DNA of 14,448 nt, taken from the NCBI GenBank assembly GCA_046160725.1, contig JBJXHB010000177.1, forward strand, positions 1 through 14,448, read 5' to 3'. Each line of letters opens with the position of its first letter. Within the stretch, counting starts at the first letter, position 1. The translations under genes were made by a program, and so were the position numbers. The DNA comes from JBJXHB01 sp046160725 (lineage in GTDB: Bacteria > Pseudomonadota > Gammaproteobacteria > Burkholderiales > Burkholderiaceae_C). This document shows, piece after piece, positions 1 to 6,673 of this stretch. The notes below the pieces were generated by a model that did no database searches, had not been told where the DNA came from, and was given only the letters and a program-made list of their open reading frames with translations.

Positions 1-139
1 CCAGGCCGACCAGCGCGGCCCGCAGCGCCGCGACCGCCCGCCCGGCAAGCGCGCCCGGCAGCACCCGCCGCGCCACCAGGGCGCGCGGGGCCGGGCCGGC
101 GCCCCGCGCCAGCAGGGTCACGAGATCATCGGTCTTCAT
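1..139 (-). CDS. NrsF-like anti-sigma factor (DUF1109), N-terminal part, cut by window edge
   Basis: The minus strand opens with ATG at 139-137 and stays open to the left edge, giving 46 residues that begin MKTDDLVTLLARGAGP. This N-terminus matches my memory of DUF1109/NrsF proteins, which are multi-span inner-membrane proteins that hold back a cognate ECF sigma factor. The gene overlaps the 3' end of the sigma gene by 14 bp (126-139), so the two are very likely co-transcribed and translationally coupled, as sigma/anti-sigma pairs usually are. The transmembrane part lies outside the window, so the call rests on the short N-terminus and on the neighbour. No independent promoter is seen. Confidence 0.75.
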   Translation of the reverse strand, partial: MKTDDLVTLLARGAGPAPRALVARRVLPGALAGRAVAALRAALVGL

Positions 140-743
140 CGGGGGTCTGTCCTTTCCGGGCCGCGCCGTTGGCGGCATCACGCTCCTGGCGCACCATGTC
201 CGCCAGCCGCTTCAGGCCCCGGTGGACCAGCACCTTGATGTTGGCCTCGGAGTCACCGCTCTCGGTGGCCGCCTCGGCCACGGACAGGCCCTGCAGCTTG
301 GTCAGGGCAATCGCGCGCTGCTGCTTGTGCGGCAGCGCGTCCATCAGCTTGAGCAGGTCGCGTCGGGCCGGGCCGGCCGACTCGGGCGCGGCATGGCCGG
401 CCGCGTCCAGCGCCTCCAGCGGCTCGTGCAGCGCGTCGGTGCGGCCGTGGCGGCGCCACAGGTCCACCAGCTTGTGCCGCGCGATGGCATGGGCCCAGGC
501 CGTGACCGGCACCTCGGCCAGCCAGGTGCCGCGTTGCAGGTGCAGCGCCAGCAGGGTCTCTTGCAAGAGGTCCTCCACATCGTCCGGTCGGTCGCCCAGG
601 CGCCGCATGTACCAGCTGCGCAGCCGCGCCACCAGCAGCCGCAGGGCCTGGGCATAGGCCTGCTCGTCGCCGTCGCGCCCGCGCAGCCACAGGCCCTTGA
701 GCCGGGCCTCGAAGTCCGCGTGCGTATCGGCGTTGTCACCCAT
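126..743 (-). CDS. ECF sigma factor, SigF-like (partner of the DUF1109 protein)
   Basis: This 205-residue protein has the two-domain layout of ECF sigma factors. Region 2 covers about residues 26-100, with the DVEDLLQETLLALH helix (55-68) and TAWAHAIARHKLVDLWRR (81-98) for core and -10 contacts. Region 4 covers about 130-183, with a helix-turn-helix around LSVAEAATESGDSEANIK (153-170). The overlap with an NrsF-like gene points to the SigF/NrsF type, known in Caulobacter for the response to heavy-metal stress. That physiological role is inference here. The ATG at 743 is the first start that includes all of region 2, but no good Shine-Dalgarno sequence precedes it. A -10-like element directly abuts this ATG (see the promoter entry), so the true start may lie slightly downstream. 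Confidence 0.92.
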   Translation of the reverse strand: MGDNADTHADFEARLKGLWLRGRDGDEQAYAQALRLLVARLRSWYMRRLGDRPDDVEDLLQETLLALHLQRGTWLAEVPVTAWAHAIARHKLVDLWRRHGRTDALHEPLEALDAAGHAAPESAGPARRDLLKLMDALPHKQQRAIALTKLQGLSVAEAATESGDSEANIKVLVHRGLKRLADMVRQERDAANGAARKGQTPDEDR

Positions 744-769
744 GTCGTGAGGGTTGTCTTGGTGGTTAC
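744..769 (-). promoter_or_regulatory. Putative SigF-type ECF promoter, minus strand (GTAACC-N16-CGAC)
   Basis: On the minus strand GTAACC (769-764) is followed after exactly 16 bases by CGAC (747-744). I recall the Caulobacter SigF consensus as GTAACC-N16-CGAA, so this is a near match next to a SigF-like gene and would fit autoregulation. The geometry is a problem. The -10-like element ends one base before the sigma ATG, so transcription would begin inside the annotated reading frame. Either translation starts further in, or the site is not used in this direction. Confidence 0.4.
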
Positions 770-841
770 ATCGTGGCGCCCCCCACCGGGACGGCGCCGC
801 GGCTGGGCGCGAAGGGCACCCGCGGCATTGTGGCCGGCCCT

Positions 842-867
842 GTCACCTCGGCCCGGTCTGGCGCGAC
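842..867 (+). promoter_or_regulatory. Putative SigF-type ECF promoter for the redox operon (GTCACC-N16-CGAC)
   Basis: On the plus strand GTCACC (842-847) is followed after exactly 16 bases by CGAC (864-867). This is the same -10-like tetramer and spacing as the divergent minus-strand element, with one change in the -35 hexamer. Transcription would start near 873-876, about 60 bases upstream of the TTG start at 937, which is normal geometry. It suggests that the neighbouring sigma factor drives the TVP38-fusion/DUF547/FAD operon. The assignment is inferred from the motif and context. Confidence 0.5.
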
Positions 868-926
868 TTCAGGCCTGGGCGCCGTAAGGCCCGGCCGCCC
901 GGCGCGACCAAGCAGCACCCACACCT

Positions 927-930
927 GGAG
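927..930 (+). promoter_or_regulatory. Ribosome binding site supporting a TTG start
   Basis: GGAG lies 6 bases before the TTG at 937. This decides the start of the TVP38-reductase fusion, because the in-frame ATG at 754 has no comparable site and lies upstream of the putative promoter. Confidence 0.6.
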
Positions 931-936
931 AAGCCG

Positions 937-3123
937 TTGTCATCGAATCCACCCGCCCGCCCGAACAAGACCCTGACCTGGATCGTCGTGGCCATCGCCG
1001 CGGTGGCGCTGGCCTGGGCCTGGCAGCACTTCGGCCTGGGGCAGCTGCTGACGCTGGACTCGCTCAAGGCGAGCCGCGACAAGCTGCAGGCGCTGGTGCA
1101 GGCCAACCCGATGGGCAGCGCGGCGGCGTACCTGGCGATCTACATCTTGATCGCGGCGGCCTCGCTGCCGGGCGCCGCCATCCTGACCCTGGCCGGTGGC
1201 GCCATCTTCGGCTTCTGGGAGGGGCTGGTGCTGGTGTCGTTCGCGTCGTCCATCGGCGCCACGCTGGCCTTCCTGGTCGCGCGCTACCTGCTCAAGGATG
1301 CGGTGCAGGCCCGCTTTGCCAAGCAGCTGGCGCCGATCAACGAGGGCGTGGCGCGGGACGGCTGGCTGTACCTGCTGACGCTGCGCCTGGTACCGCTGTT
1401 CCCGTTCTTCGTCGTCAACCTGCTGATGGCCCTGACGCCGATGAAGGCCGGGCGTTTCTACTGGGTCAGCCAGCTCGGCATGCTGGCCGGCACCGCGGTG
1501 TACGTGAACGCCGGCACGCAGCTGGCCGCCATCAGCAGCCTGAAGGATGTGGTCTCGCCCGGCCTGCTGGGCAGCTTCGTGCTGCTCGGCCTGTTTCCGC
1601 TGGTGGCCAAGTTCATCGTCGATGCGTTGCAGCGCCGCAAGGTGTATGCGAAGTGGGCACACCTGAAGCCGGCGTCCTTCGACCGCAACCTGGTCGTCAT
1701 CGGCGCCGGTGCGGGCGGCCTGGTCAGCGCCTACATCGCCGCTGCGGTCAAGGCCAAGGTCACGCTGATCGAGTCGCACAAGATGGGCGGCGACTGCCTG
1801 AACTACGGCTGCGTGCCGAGCAAGGCATTGATCCGCTCGGCCAAGCTGATGAAGGGCATCCGAAAGGCCACCGATTTCGGCATCGCCGACGGCGCCGGGC
1901 GGGTGGACTTCGCCGCGGTGATGAAGCGCGTGCACCGCGTGATCGCCGACATCGAGCCCCACGACTCGGTCGAGCGCTACACGGGGCTGGGCGTGGAGGT
2001 GCTGCAGGGCCATGCGCGCATGACCTCGCCCTGGCATGTGGAGGTGACGCTGGCCGATGGCACGAAGCAGACGCTGAGCAGCCGCAGCATCGTCATCGCC
2101 ACCGGCGCGGCGCCGTTCGTGCCGCCGATCCCGGGGCTCAAGGAGGCGGGCTTCCTGACCTCCGACACGGTGTGGGGCCTGACCGAGCTGCCACGGCGCC
2201 TGGTGGTGCTGGGCGGCGGGCCGATCGGCTGCGAGCTGGCGCAGAGCTTTGCCCGCCTGGGCGCCGAGGTGACGCAGGTCGAGATGCTGCCGCGGGTGAT
2301 GATCCGCGAGGATGTCGAGGTGTCCGAGCTGGTGGCGCAGTCGCTGCGCGCCGACGGCGTGAACCTGCTCACCGGCCACCAGGCCGTGCGCGTCGAGGTG
2401 GCGGACGGTGTGCGGCGCATGATCGTCAAGCATGGCGATGCCGAGAAGGCCATCGAGGCCGATGCCATCCTGTGCGCGGTCGGCCGCGCCGCTCGATTGA
2501 CCGGCTACGGCCTGGAGGAGCTGGGCATCGCGCTCAGCCCGCGCAAGACCATCGCCGTGGATGCGCTGCTGCGGACGAACCTGCCCAACATCTATGCGGT
2601 GGGCGACGTGGCCGGGCCCTACCAGTTCACCCACACCGCGGCCCACATGGCCTGGTACGCGGCGGTGAACGCGCTGTTCGGCCGCTTCAAGACCTTCAAG
2701 GTCGACTACTCGGTCATCCCCTGGGCCACCTTCACCGACCCCGAGGTCGCGCGGGTGGGCCTGAGCGAGGCGGAGGCAAAGGATCAGGGCATCCCGGTGG
2801 AGGTCACGCGCTACGGCATCGACGACCTGGACCGCGCGATCGCCGACGGCACGGCGCACGGCTTCGTCAAGGTGCTCACCGTGCCGGGCAAGGACCGTAT
2901 CCTGGGCGTGACCATCGTCGGCGAGCACGCCGGCGACCTGCTGGCCGAGTACGTGCTGGCCATGAAGCACGGCCTGGGGCTGAACAAGATCCTCGGCACC
3001 ATCCACACCTATCCCACGCTGGCCGAGGCCAACAAGTACGCCGCCGGCGAGTGGAAGCGCGCCCATGCGCCGCAGAACCTGCTGCGCTGGGTCGAGAAGC
3101 TGCACGCCTGGCAGCGCGGCTGA
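937..3123 (+). CDS. TVP38/TMEM64 membrane domain fused to a flavin disulfide reductase
   Basis: This 728-residue protein is a fusion. Residues 1-235 are a TVP38/TMEM64 (DedA-like) integral membrane domain with hydrophobic segments near 14-29, 63-85, 90-118, 143-165, 175-195 and 208-228. Residues 250-728 are a class I pyridine-nucleotide-disulfide oxidoreductase with the FAD motif GAGAGG (256-261), redox pair GGDCLNYGC (Cys287/Cys292), NAD(P) motif GGGPIGCE (426-433), second FAD motif YAVGDVAG (553-560) and dimer-interface HTYPT (His690). It is probably a membrane-tethered, cytosolic NAD(P)H:disulfide or quinone-type reductase. The MerA C-terminal Cys-Cys pair and the heavy-metal domain are absent, so mercuric reduction is unlikely. 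I chose the TTG at 937 because GGAG (927-930) sits 6 bases upstream and the protein begins just before the first membrane segment. The frame is open further upstream, but that stretch reads as arginine/proline-rich noncoding sequence. Confidence 0.88.
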   Translation: MSSNPPARPNKTLTWIVVAIAAVALAWAWQHFGLGQLLTLDSLKASRDKLQALVQANPMGSAAAYLAIYILIAAASLPGAAILTLAGGAIFGFWEGLVLVSFASSIGATLAFLVARYLLKDAVQARFAKQLAPINEGVARDGWLYLLTLRLVPLFPFFVVNLLMALTPMKAGRFYWVSQLGMLAGTAVYVNAGTQLAAISSLKDVVSPGLLGSFVLLGLFPLVAKFIVDALQRRKVYAKWAHLKPASFDRNLVVIGAGAGGLVSAYIAAAVKAKVTLIESHKMGGDCLNYGCVPSKALIRSAKLMKGIRKATDFGIADGAGRVDFAAVMKRVHRVIADIEPHDSVERYTGLGVEVLQGHARMTSPWHVEVTLADGTKQTLSSRSIVIATGAAPFVPPIPGLKEAGFLTSDTVWGLTELPRRLVVLGGGPIGCELAQSFARLGAEVTQVEMLPRVMIREDVEVSELVAQSLRADGVNLLTGHQAVRVEVADGVRRMIVKHGDAEKAIEADAILCAVGRAARLTGYGLEELGIALSPRKTIAVDALLRTNLPNIYAVGDVAGPYQFTHTAAHMAWYAAVNALFGRFKTFKVDYSVIPWATFTDPEVARVGLSEAEAKDQGIPVEVTRYGIDDLDRAIADGTAHGFVKVLTVPGKDRILGVTIVGEHAGDLLAEYVLAMKHGLGLNKILGTIHTYPTLAEANKYAAGEWKRAHAPQNLLRWVEKLHAWQRG

Positions 3124-3178
3124 AACCTGGCCTCGCGTTCCGGCAAGGACCGTCCCACTTCGCTCAAGGAGATCATCC

Positions 3179-4015
3179 ATGACCCCGCTCCATGCCCGGC
3201 GCCGTGCCCTGCTGGGCGCCGGCGTGGCCGCGCTGATGCTGTCCGTGCTGCCGCCCTGCGCCCGGGCCCAGGCCGGCTTCGACCACACGCATGCCGCCTG
3301 GACCACCCTGCTGCGGCAGCATGTCGTCGTCATCGACGGCGGCAAGGCCAGCGCCGCGAGGTACGCCGGCTTCAAGGCCGACCGCGCCGCGCTGAAGACC
3401 TACCTGGACGCGCTGTCGGCCGTGCCCAAGGCCAGCTTCGACGGCTGGACCAAGCCGCAGCAGATGGCGTTTCTCATCAACGCCTACAACGCCTTCACCG
3501 TCGAGCTGATCCTGACCCGGTTCCCGGACCTGAAGTCCATCAAGGACCTCGGCGCCTTCCTGTCATCGCCCTGGAAGCCGCAGTGGATACCGCTGCTGGG
3601 CGGCAAGGTCAGCCTGGACAACATCGAGCACGACATGCTGCGGGCCAAGGGCCGCTATGACGACCCGCGGGTGCACTTTGCCGTCAACTGCGCCAGCATC
3701 GGCTGCCCGGCCCTGCGCGAGGAGGCCTTCACGGCCGACCGCCTGGAGGCCCAGCTGGACGAGCAGGCGCGGCGCTTCTTCTCCGACCGCAGCCGCAACC
3801 GCTTCGCCAACGGCAAGCTCGAGGTGAGCAAGATCTTCGACTGGTTCGGCGAGGACTTCCGCTCCGGCTACAAGGGCATCACCTCGCTGCCGCAGTACCT
3901 GGCGCGCTTTGCCGACCAGCTGGCCGATGCGCCGGCCGACCGCGAAGCGGTGCGTTCGCAGAAGCTGCCGGTGTCCTTCCTGGACTACGACTGGGCCCTG
4001 AACAACGCGAGATGA
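3179..4015 (+). CDS. DUF547 family exported protein
   Basis: This is a 278-residue protein with an N-terminal signal: RRRALLGAGVAALML (residues 7-21) followed by a likely cleavage after ARA (28-30). The arginines ahead of the hydrophobic stretch could allow Tat export. The body shows DUF547 hallmarks: FLINAYNAFTVELIL (98-112) and HFAVNCASIGCPALREEAF (166-184), with Cys171 and Cys176. DUF547 proteins have no settled biochemical role. A strong Shine-Dalgarno sequence, AAGGAG (3166-3171), sits 7 bases before the ATG. It lies 55 bp after the TVP38-reductase gene and overlaps the next gene by ATGA, so it is probably the periplasmic member of a redox operon. The cysteine pair would suit a redox-active or metal-binding role, but that is speculation. 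Confidence 0.88.
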   Translation: MTPLHARRRALLGAGVAALMLSVLPPCARAQAGFDHTHAAWTTLLRQHVVVIDGGKASAARYAGFKADRAALKTYLDALSAVPKASFDGWTKPQQMAFLINAYNAFTVELILTRFPDLKSIKDLGAFLSSPWKPQWIPLLGGKVSLDNIEHDMLRAKGRYDDPRVHFAVNCASIGCPALREEAFTADRLEAQLDEQARRFFSDRSRNRFANGKLEVSKIFDWFGEDFRSGYKGITSLPQYLARFADQLADAPADREAVRSQKLPVSFLDYDWALNNAR

Positions 4016-5097
4016 AGCGCCTCGTCCTGCTGGGCGCCGGCCATGCGCATGCGCTGGTGCTGAACGCCATGGCCGGCCAGCCCATGGCCGGCACGGACGT
4101 GGTCCTGGTGTCGCCCGTCGTGCAGGCGCCGTACTCCGGCATGGTGCCGGGCTGGCTGGGTGGGCAGTACCGCTGGGACGAGATCGTGGCCGACTTCGGC
4201 GCGCTGGCCACGCGTGCCGGCGCCCGCCTCTTGCCGATGGGCGCGGTGGCGCTCGACCCCGCGGCGCGGCGGCTGACCTTGTCCGACGGGCAGGACCTGC
4301 CGTACGACCTGCTGAGCATCAACATCGGCTCCACGCTGCGCCCGCCGCCCGTGCCGGCGGGCGTGCGCATGCTGCCGCTGCGGCCGCTGGCCGCCCTGCG
4401 CGACGGCTTCGAGCGCGCGCTCCACGAGCTGCCCGCCATCGGCCGTGGACGCGCAGCGCCGATCCGCGTCACCACCGTGGGCGGCGGCGCGGCCGGCGTG
4501 GAGGCGCTGCTGGCCACGGTGAACCGCCTGCGGGCGCTCGGCTGCGCCGTCACGGGCCGGCTGGTCACGCGCGCCGGCCGGCTGTTGCCGGGCATGGCAC
4601 CCGGCGCGGCGCGGCGCGCGCAGCAGCACTTCGATGCCCTGGGCATCACCTGCAGCCTGGGCACCGCCTTCGACGACGCCATGGCCGCCGACAGCGACCT
4701 GGTGCTGTGGGCCGCGGGTGCGCAGCCGCACGACTTCCACGCCGCCAGCGGCCTGGCGCTGACCGAGGACGGCTTCATCGCCATCGACGATCAACTGCAG
4801 TCCCGCTCGCATCCGCAGGTGTTCGCCAGCGGCGACTGCGCCGGCTTCTCGCCCGCCCTGCCCAAGGCCGGTGTCTACGCCGTCCGCCAGGGGCCGCTGC
4901 TGCTGGCCAACCTGCGCGCCGCCCTGGCCGGCCGGCCGCTGCAGCGGTATCGGCCGCAGTGGGAGTTCCTGGCGCTGCTGGCCACCGGGGACGGCACGGC
5001 CATCATGAGCTGGAACGGCCTGAGCACCGAGGGCCGCTGGGTCTGGCGCTGGAAGGACCGCATCGACCGCGGCTTCATGCGGCGGCTGGCCGGTTGA
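4012..5097 (+). CDS. FAD-dependent oxidoreductase, SelD-associated/NDH-2-like family
   Basis: This 361-residue flavoprotein has an FAD-binding N-terminus LVLLGAGHAHALVL (4-17), the NAD(P)-binding motif TVGGGAAGVE (155-164), the C-terminal FAD motif ASGDCAG (272-278) and AVRQGP (290-295). The tail WRWKDRIDRGFM (345-356) is typical of the family that also occurs fused to the N-terminus of selenophosphate synthetase (TIGR03169, from memory). No SelD domain is present here, and the protein ends at the usual length for the stand-alone form. The family resembles type II NADH dehydrogenases and sulfide:quinone reductases, so membrane-associated electron transfer to quinone is plausible; the substrate is unknown. 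The ATG lies inside the stop region of the DUF547 gene (ATGA overlap), indicating translational coupling. Its 3' end overlaps the minus-strand 40-residue ORF by 23 bp. Confidence 0.88.
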   Translation: MKRLVLLGAGHAHALVLNAMAGQPMAGTDVVLVSPVVQAPYSGMVPGWLGGQYRWDEIVADFGALATRAGARLLPMGAVALDPAARRLTLSDGQDLPYDLLSINIGSTLRPPPVPAGVRMLPLRPLAALRDGFERALHELPAIGRGRAAPIRVTTVGGGAAGVEALLATVNRLRALGCAVTGRLVTRAGRLLPGMAPGAARRAQQHFDALGITCSLGTAFDDAMAADSDLVLWAAGAQPHDFHAASGLALTEDGFIAIDDQLQSRSHPQVFASGDCAGFSPALPKAGVYAVRQGPLLLANLRAALAGRPLQRYRPQWEFLALLATGDGTAIMSWNGLSTEGRWVWRWKDRIDRGFMRRLAG

Positions 5098-5197
5098 CCC
5101 GCCGCAGCCGCAGCCCCATCACCCCCACGAGGCCCGGGTTGCCGTTGCCGAAGTACATCGAGTCGGCGCAGACGCGTGTGGTGGTCGAGAGGTTCAT
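5075..5197 (-). CDS. Probable small protein, 40 residues, unknown function
   Basis: A 40-codon minus-strand ORF starts MNLSTTTRVCADSMYFGNG and ends RRVNRPAAA. It begins 41 bp downstream of the NmrA-like gene on the same strand and ends inside the 3' end of the convergent FAD gene. Coding evidence is compositional: I count G/C at 37 of 40 third positions but only about 25 first and 22 second positions, the pattern of real genes here. Most of the ORF lies outside any other gene, so this is not a shadow effect. It has one cysteine (Cys10), a glycine/asparagine-rich centre (GNGNPGLVGVMG) and a basic C-terminal part. A purine-rich AAGAGA precedes the ATG at a usable distance. I do not recognise a family. 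It could be a conserved small protein, a peptide precursor or a gene remnant. Confidence 0.5.
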   Translation of the reverse strand: MNLSTTTRVCADSMYFGNGNPGLVGVMGLRLRRVNRPAAA

Positions 5198-5238
5198 GTT
5201 GGTCTCTTGAAGGATGGTCGGAAGGACAGGGGGCAACG

Positions 5239-6186
5239 TCAGGCCGCCGCCGCGGCCAAGGGCGGTATGGCGGCGCGCAGCGCCGCCCGGTGCTGCAGCG
5301 CCCAGTGGCGGAAGTCCCGCAGCCCCGGGTGCAGCGCGCGGCTCGCCTCCACCGGCCGTGCGGCGACGTAGGCCGCCGACGCGCGCTGCTTGTACTCGAA
5401 CATCGCGGCCAGCTCGGCCGCGCCGGGAAAGGGAAGGCCGGCATAGATCGGCAGCGGCACATCGACGTAGCGAACCGGCTCGCCCAGCACCTCGGCCAGC
5501 ACGGCGGCCATCCGCGCGCCGCCCGGATGCTCCCCGGCGATGCCGAAGCGGCACTGTGCCGGCGGCTGCTCCAGCAATGCGGCCACGACGGGGCCGATGT
5601 CGGCCACGGCCAGCCCGGGCAGCGGCGCGGCGCCCAGCGGCAGCGCCAGCTCCAGCACGCCGTCGCCGGCCCGCCGCGGGCCCATGCCGAAGTCGATCAG
5701 GTTCTCCCAGAAGAACGAGGTCAGCAGCAGGGTGACCGGCGCGTCCCCGGCCAGGAAGGCCGCGTTCGCCTCGGCCTTGGCATCCAGGTGCGGCACCGCA
5801 TAGCGCTGGCCGGTCGGCGGCCGCAGCACCGGGCGGGAATCCTCCAGCGTCGACCAGATGCGGTGCGCGGTGGGGCAGGTGGCGGCGATGGCCGCCGCCA
5901 GTCCGGTGGCCTGGCGAAGCTCGCGTTGCGCGTCGCCATGCTCCCAGTAGTTGGTCACGCCGAACACCGCATGCGCGCCCTGCAGGGCCGCGGCCAGGGT
6001 GGCGGGCGCGTCCAGGTCGGCCGGGCACAGCGCGGCGCCGGCGTCGGCCAGCGCGCGGGCGGCTTCGCTGCCGGTGTGGCGGGTGACCGCCCGCACCTGC
6101 CAGCGTCCCTGCGCCAGCAGGGCCCGGGCCACCGCTCCACCCTGGCGCCCGGTGGCGCCGAAGACCACGATCAAGGGGCGTTTCAT
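5239..6186 (-). CDS. NmrA-like NAD(P)-binding Rossmann-fold protein
   Basis: This is a 315-residue protein with the N-terminal dinucleotide motif FGATGRQGG (9-17), as in NmrA/HSCARG-type atypical short-chain dehydrogenases. The C-terminal part has the usual substrate-lobe look (PVRYVDVPLPIYAGLPFPGAAELAAMFEY). NmrA proteins often act as NAD(P) redox sensors or reductases without the classical YxxxK chemistry; the actual role here is unknown. I chose the ATG at 6186 because it immediately precedes the Rossmann strand, although the frame is open upstream into the cytochrome gene. It lies 7 bp after the cytochrome c stop codon, so the two are clearly co-transcribed and perhaps translationally coupled. 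No signal peptide is visible, so it should be cytosolic. Confidence 0.88.
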   Translation of the reverse strand: MKRPLIVVFGATGRQGGAVARALLAQGRWQVRAVTRHTGSEAARALADAGAALCPADLDAPATLAAALQGAHAVFGVTNYWEHGDAQRELRQATGLAAAIAATCPTAHRIWSTLEDSRPVLRPPTGQRYAVPHLDAKAEANAAFLAGDAPVTLLLTSFFWENLIDFGMGPRRAGDGVLELALPLGAAPLPGLAVADIGPVVAALLEQPPAQCRFGIAGEHPGGARMAAVLAEVLGEPVRYVDVPLPIYAGLPFPGAAELAAMFEYKQRASAAYVAARPVEASRALHPGLRDFRHWALQHRAALRAAIPPLAAAAA

Positions 6187-6193
6187 CGCCGCC

Positions 6194-6658
6194 TCACCCG
6201 GGGAATCGCGCCACCGGCCCCTGCACCGGCTGGCCGCGCGGCACGAAGGCAGGCGCCGGCTGGCCGGCCGGCCCGGCCTGGCGGATGTAGGCGTAGATGG
6301 CGCGCAGGTCGGCATCGGTCATGTCGCGCAGGGCGAACCAGGGCATCGGCGGGCGCGCGCGCATCGTGCGTGCCTGCTGCAGCCATTGCGCCTCGGTGAG
6401 GCGGCTGAAGTGCAGGCGCAGGTTGGTGGCATAGGTCGTGCCCCAGGGGCCCTGCCAGCCCATGGCGTCGCCCTGCAGCCAGTCCTTCTCCGGGGTCTGG
6501 CCACCGGTCTGGGCATAGCCGGCGGTGTGGCAGTCGTTGCAGCCGGCGATCTTCATCAGGTAGCGGCCGCGATCCACCGGCGTGGGCGCCGCGGGGGCGA
6601 CAGTCTGCGCATGGGCCTGCGCAACCAGCAGGCCGGCGAGGATGGCAAGGGTTCTCAT
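6194..6658 (-). CDS. Small exported c-type cytochrome
   Basis: This is a 154-residue protein with a signal peptide (MRTLAILAGLLVAQAHA, cleavage after residue 17) and a single heme-attachment motif CNDCH (40-44). Met105 in RPPMPW (103-107) is the likely distal heme ligand, giving a class I monoheme cytochrome c in the periplasm. The helix MTDADLRAIYAYIRQ (113-127) is the usual C-terminal helix of the fold. It probably carries electrons for an unidentified partner. It resembles the diheme/monoheme cytochromes often annotated simply as 'cytochrome c'. It sits 15 bp downstream of the exported unknown protein and 7 bp upstream of the NmrA gene. That suggests a shared transcript and possibly a shared redox role with the hemerythrin protein. 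Confidence 0.92.
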   Translation of the reverse strand: MRTLAILAGLLVAQAHAQTVAPAAPTPVDRGRYLMKIAGCNDCHTAGYAQTGGQTPEKDWLQGDAMGWQGPWGTTYATNLRLHFSRLTEAQWLQQARTMRARPPMPWFALRDMTDADLRAIYAYIRQAGPAGQPAPAFVPRGQPVQGPVARFPG

Positions 6659-6673
6659 GACGGGAGTCCTTCT

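Noticed and set aside
884..908. A third SigF-like element, GTAAGG-N15-CGAC
   Set aside because: The -35 hexamer differs at two positions and the spacer is 15 rather than 16, so it is likely chance in GC-rich sequence.
937..3123. Naming the fusion as mercuric reductase (merA)
   Set aside because: The C-terminal Cys-Cys pair and heavy-metal domain are absent, no mer genes are nearby, and the membrane domain is not part of MerA.
940..3375. 811-residue minus-strand open frame opposite the TVP38-reductase fusion
   Set aside because: It is an antisense shadow of a gene with clear domain motifs. The translation is His/Arg/Gln-rich without family motifs, as expected from high third-position G/C.
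4012..5097. Calling the FAD gene a selenophosphate synthetase (selD) fusion
   Set aside because: Only the flavoprotein part is present. The frame stops at 5097 with no SelD domain downstream.
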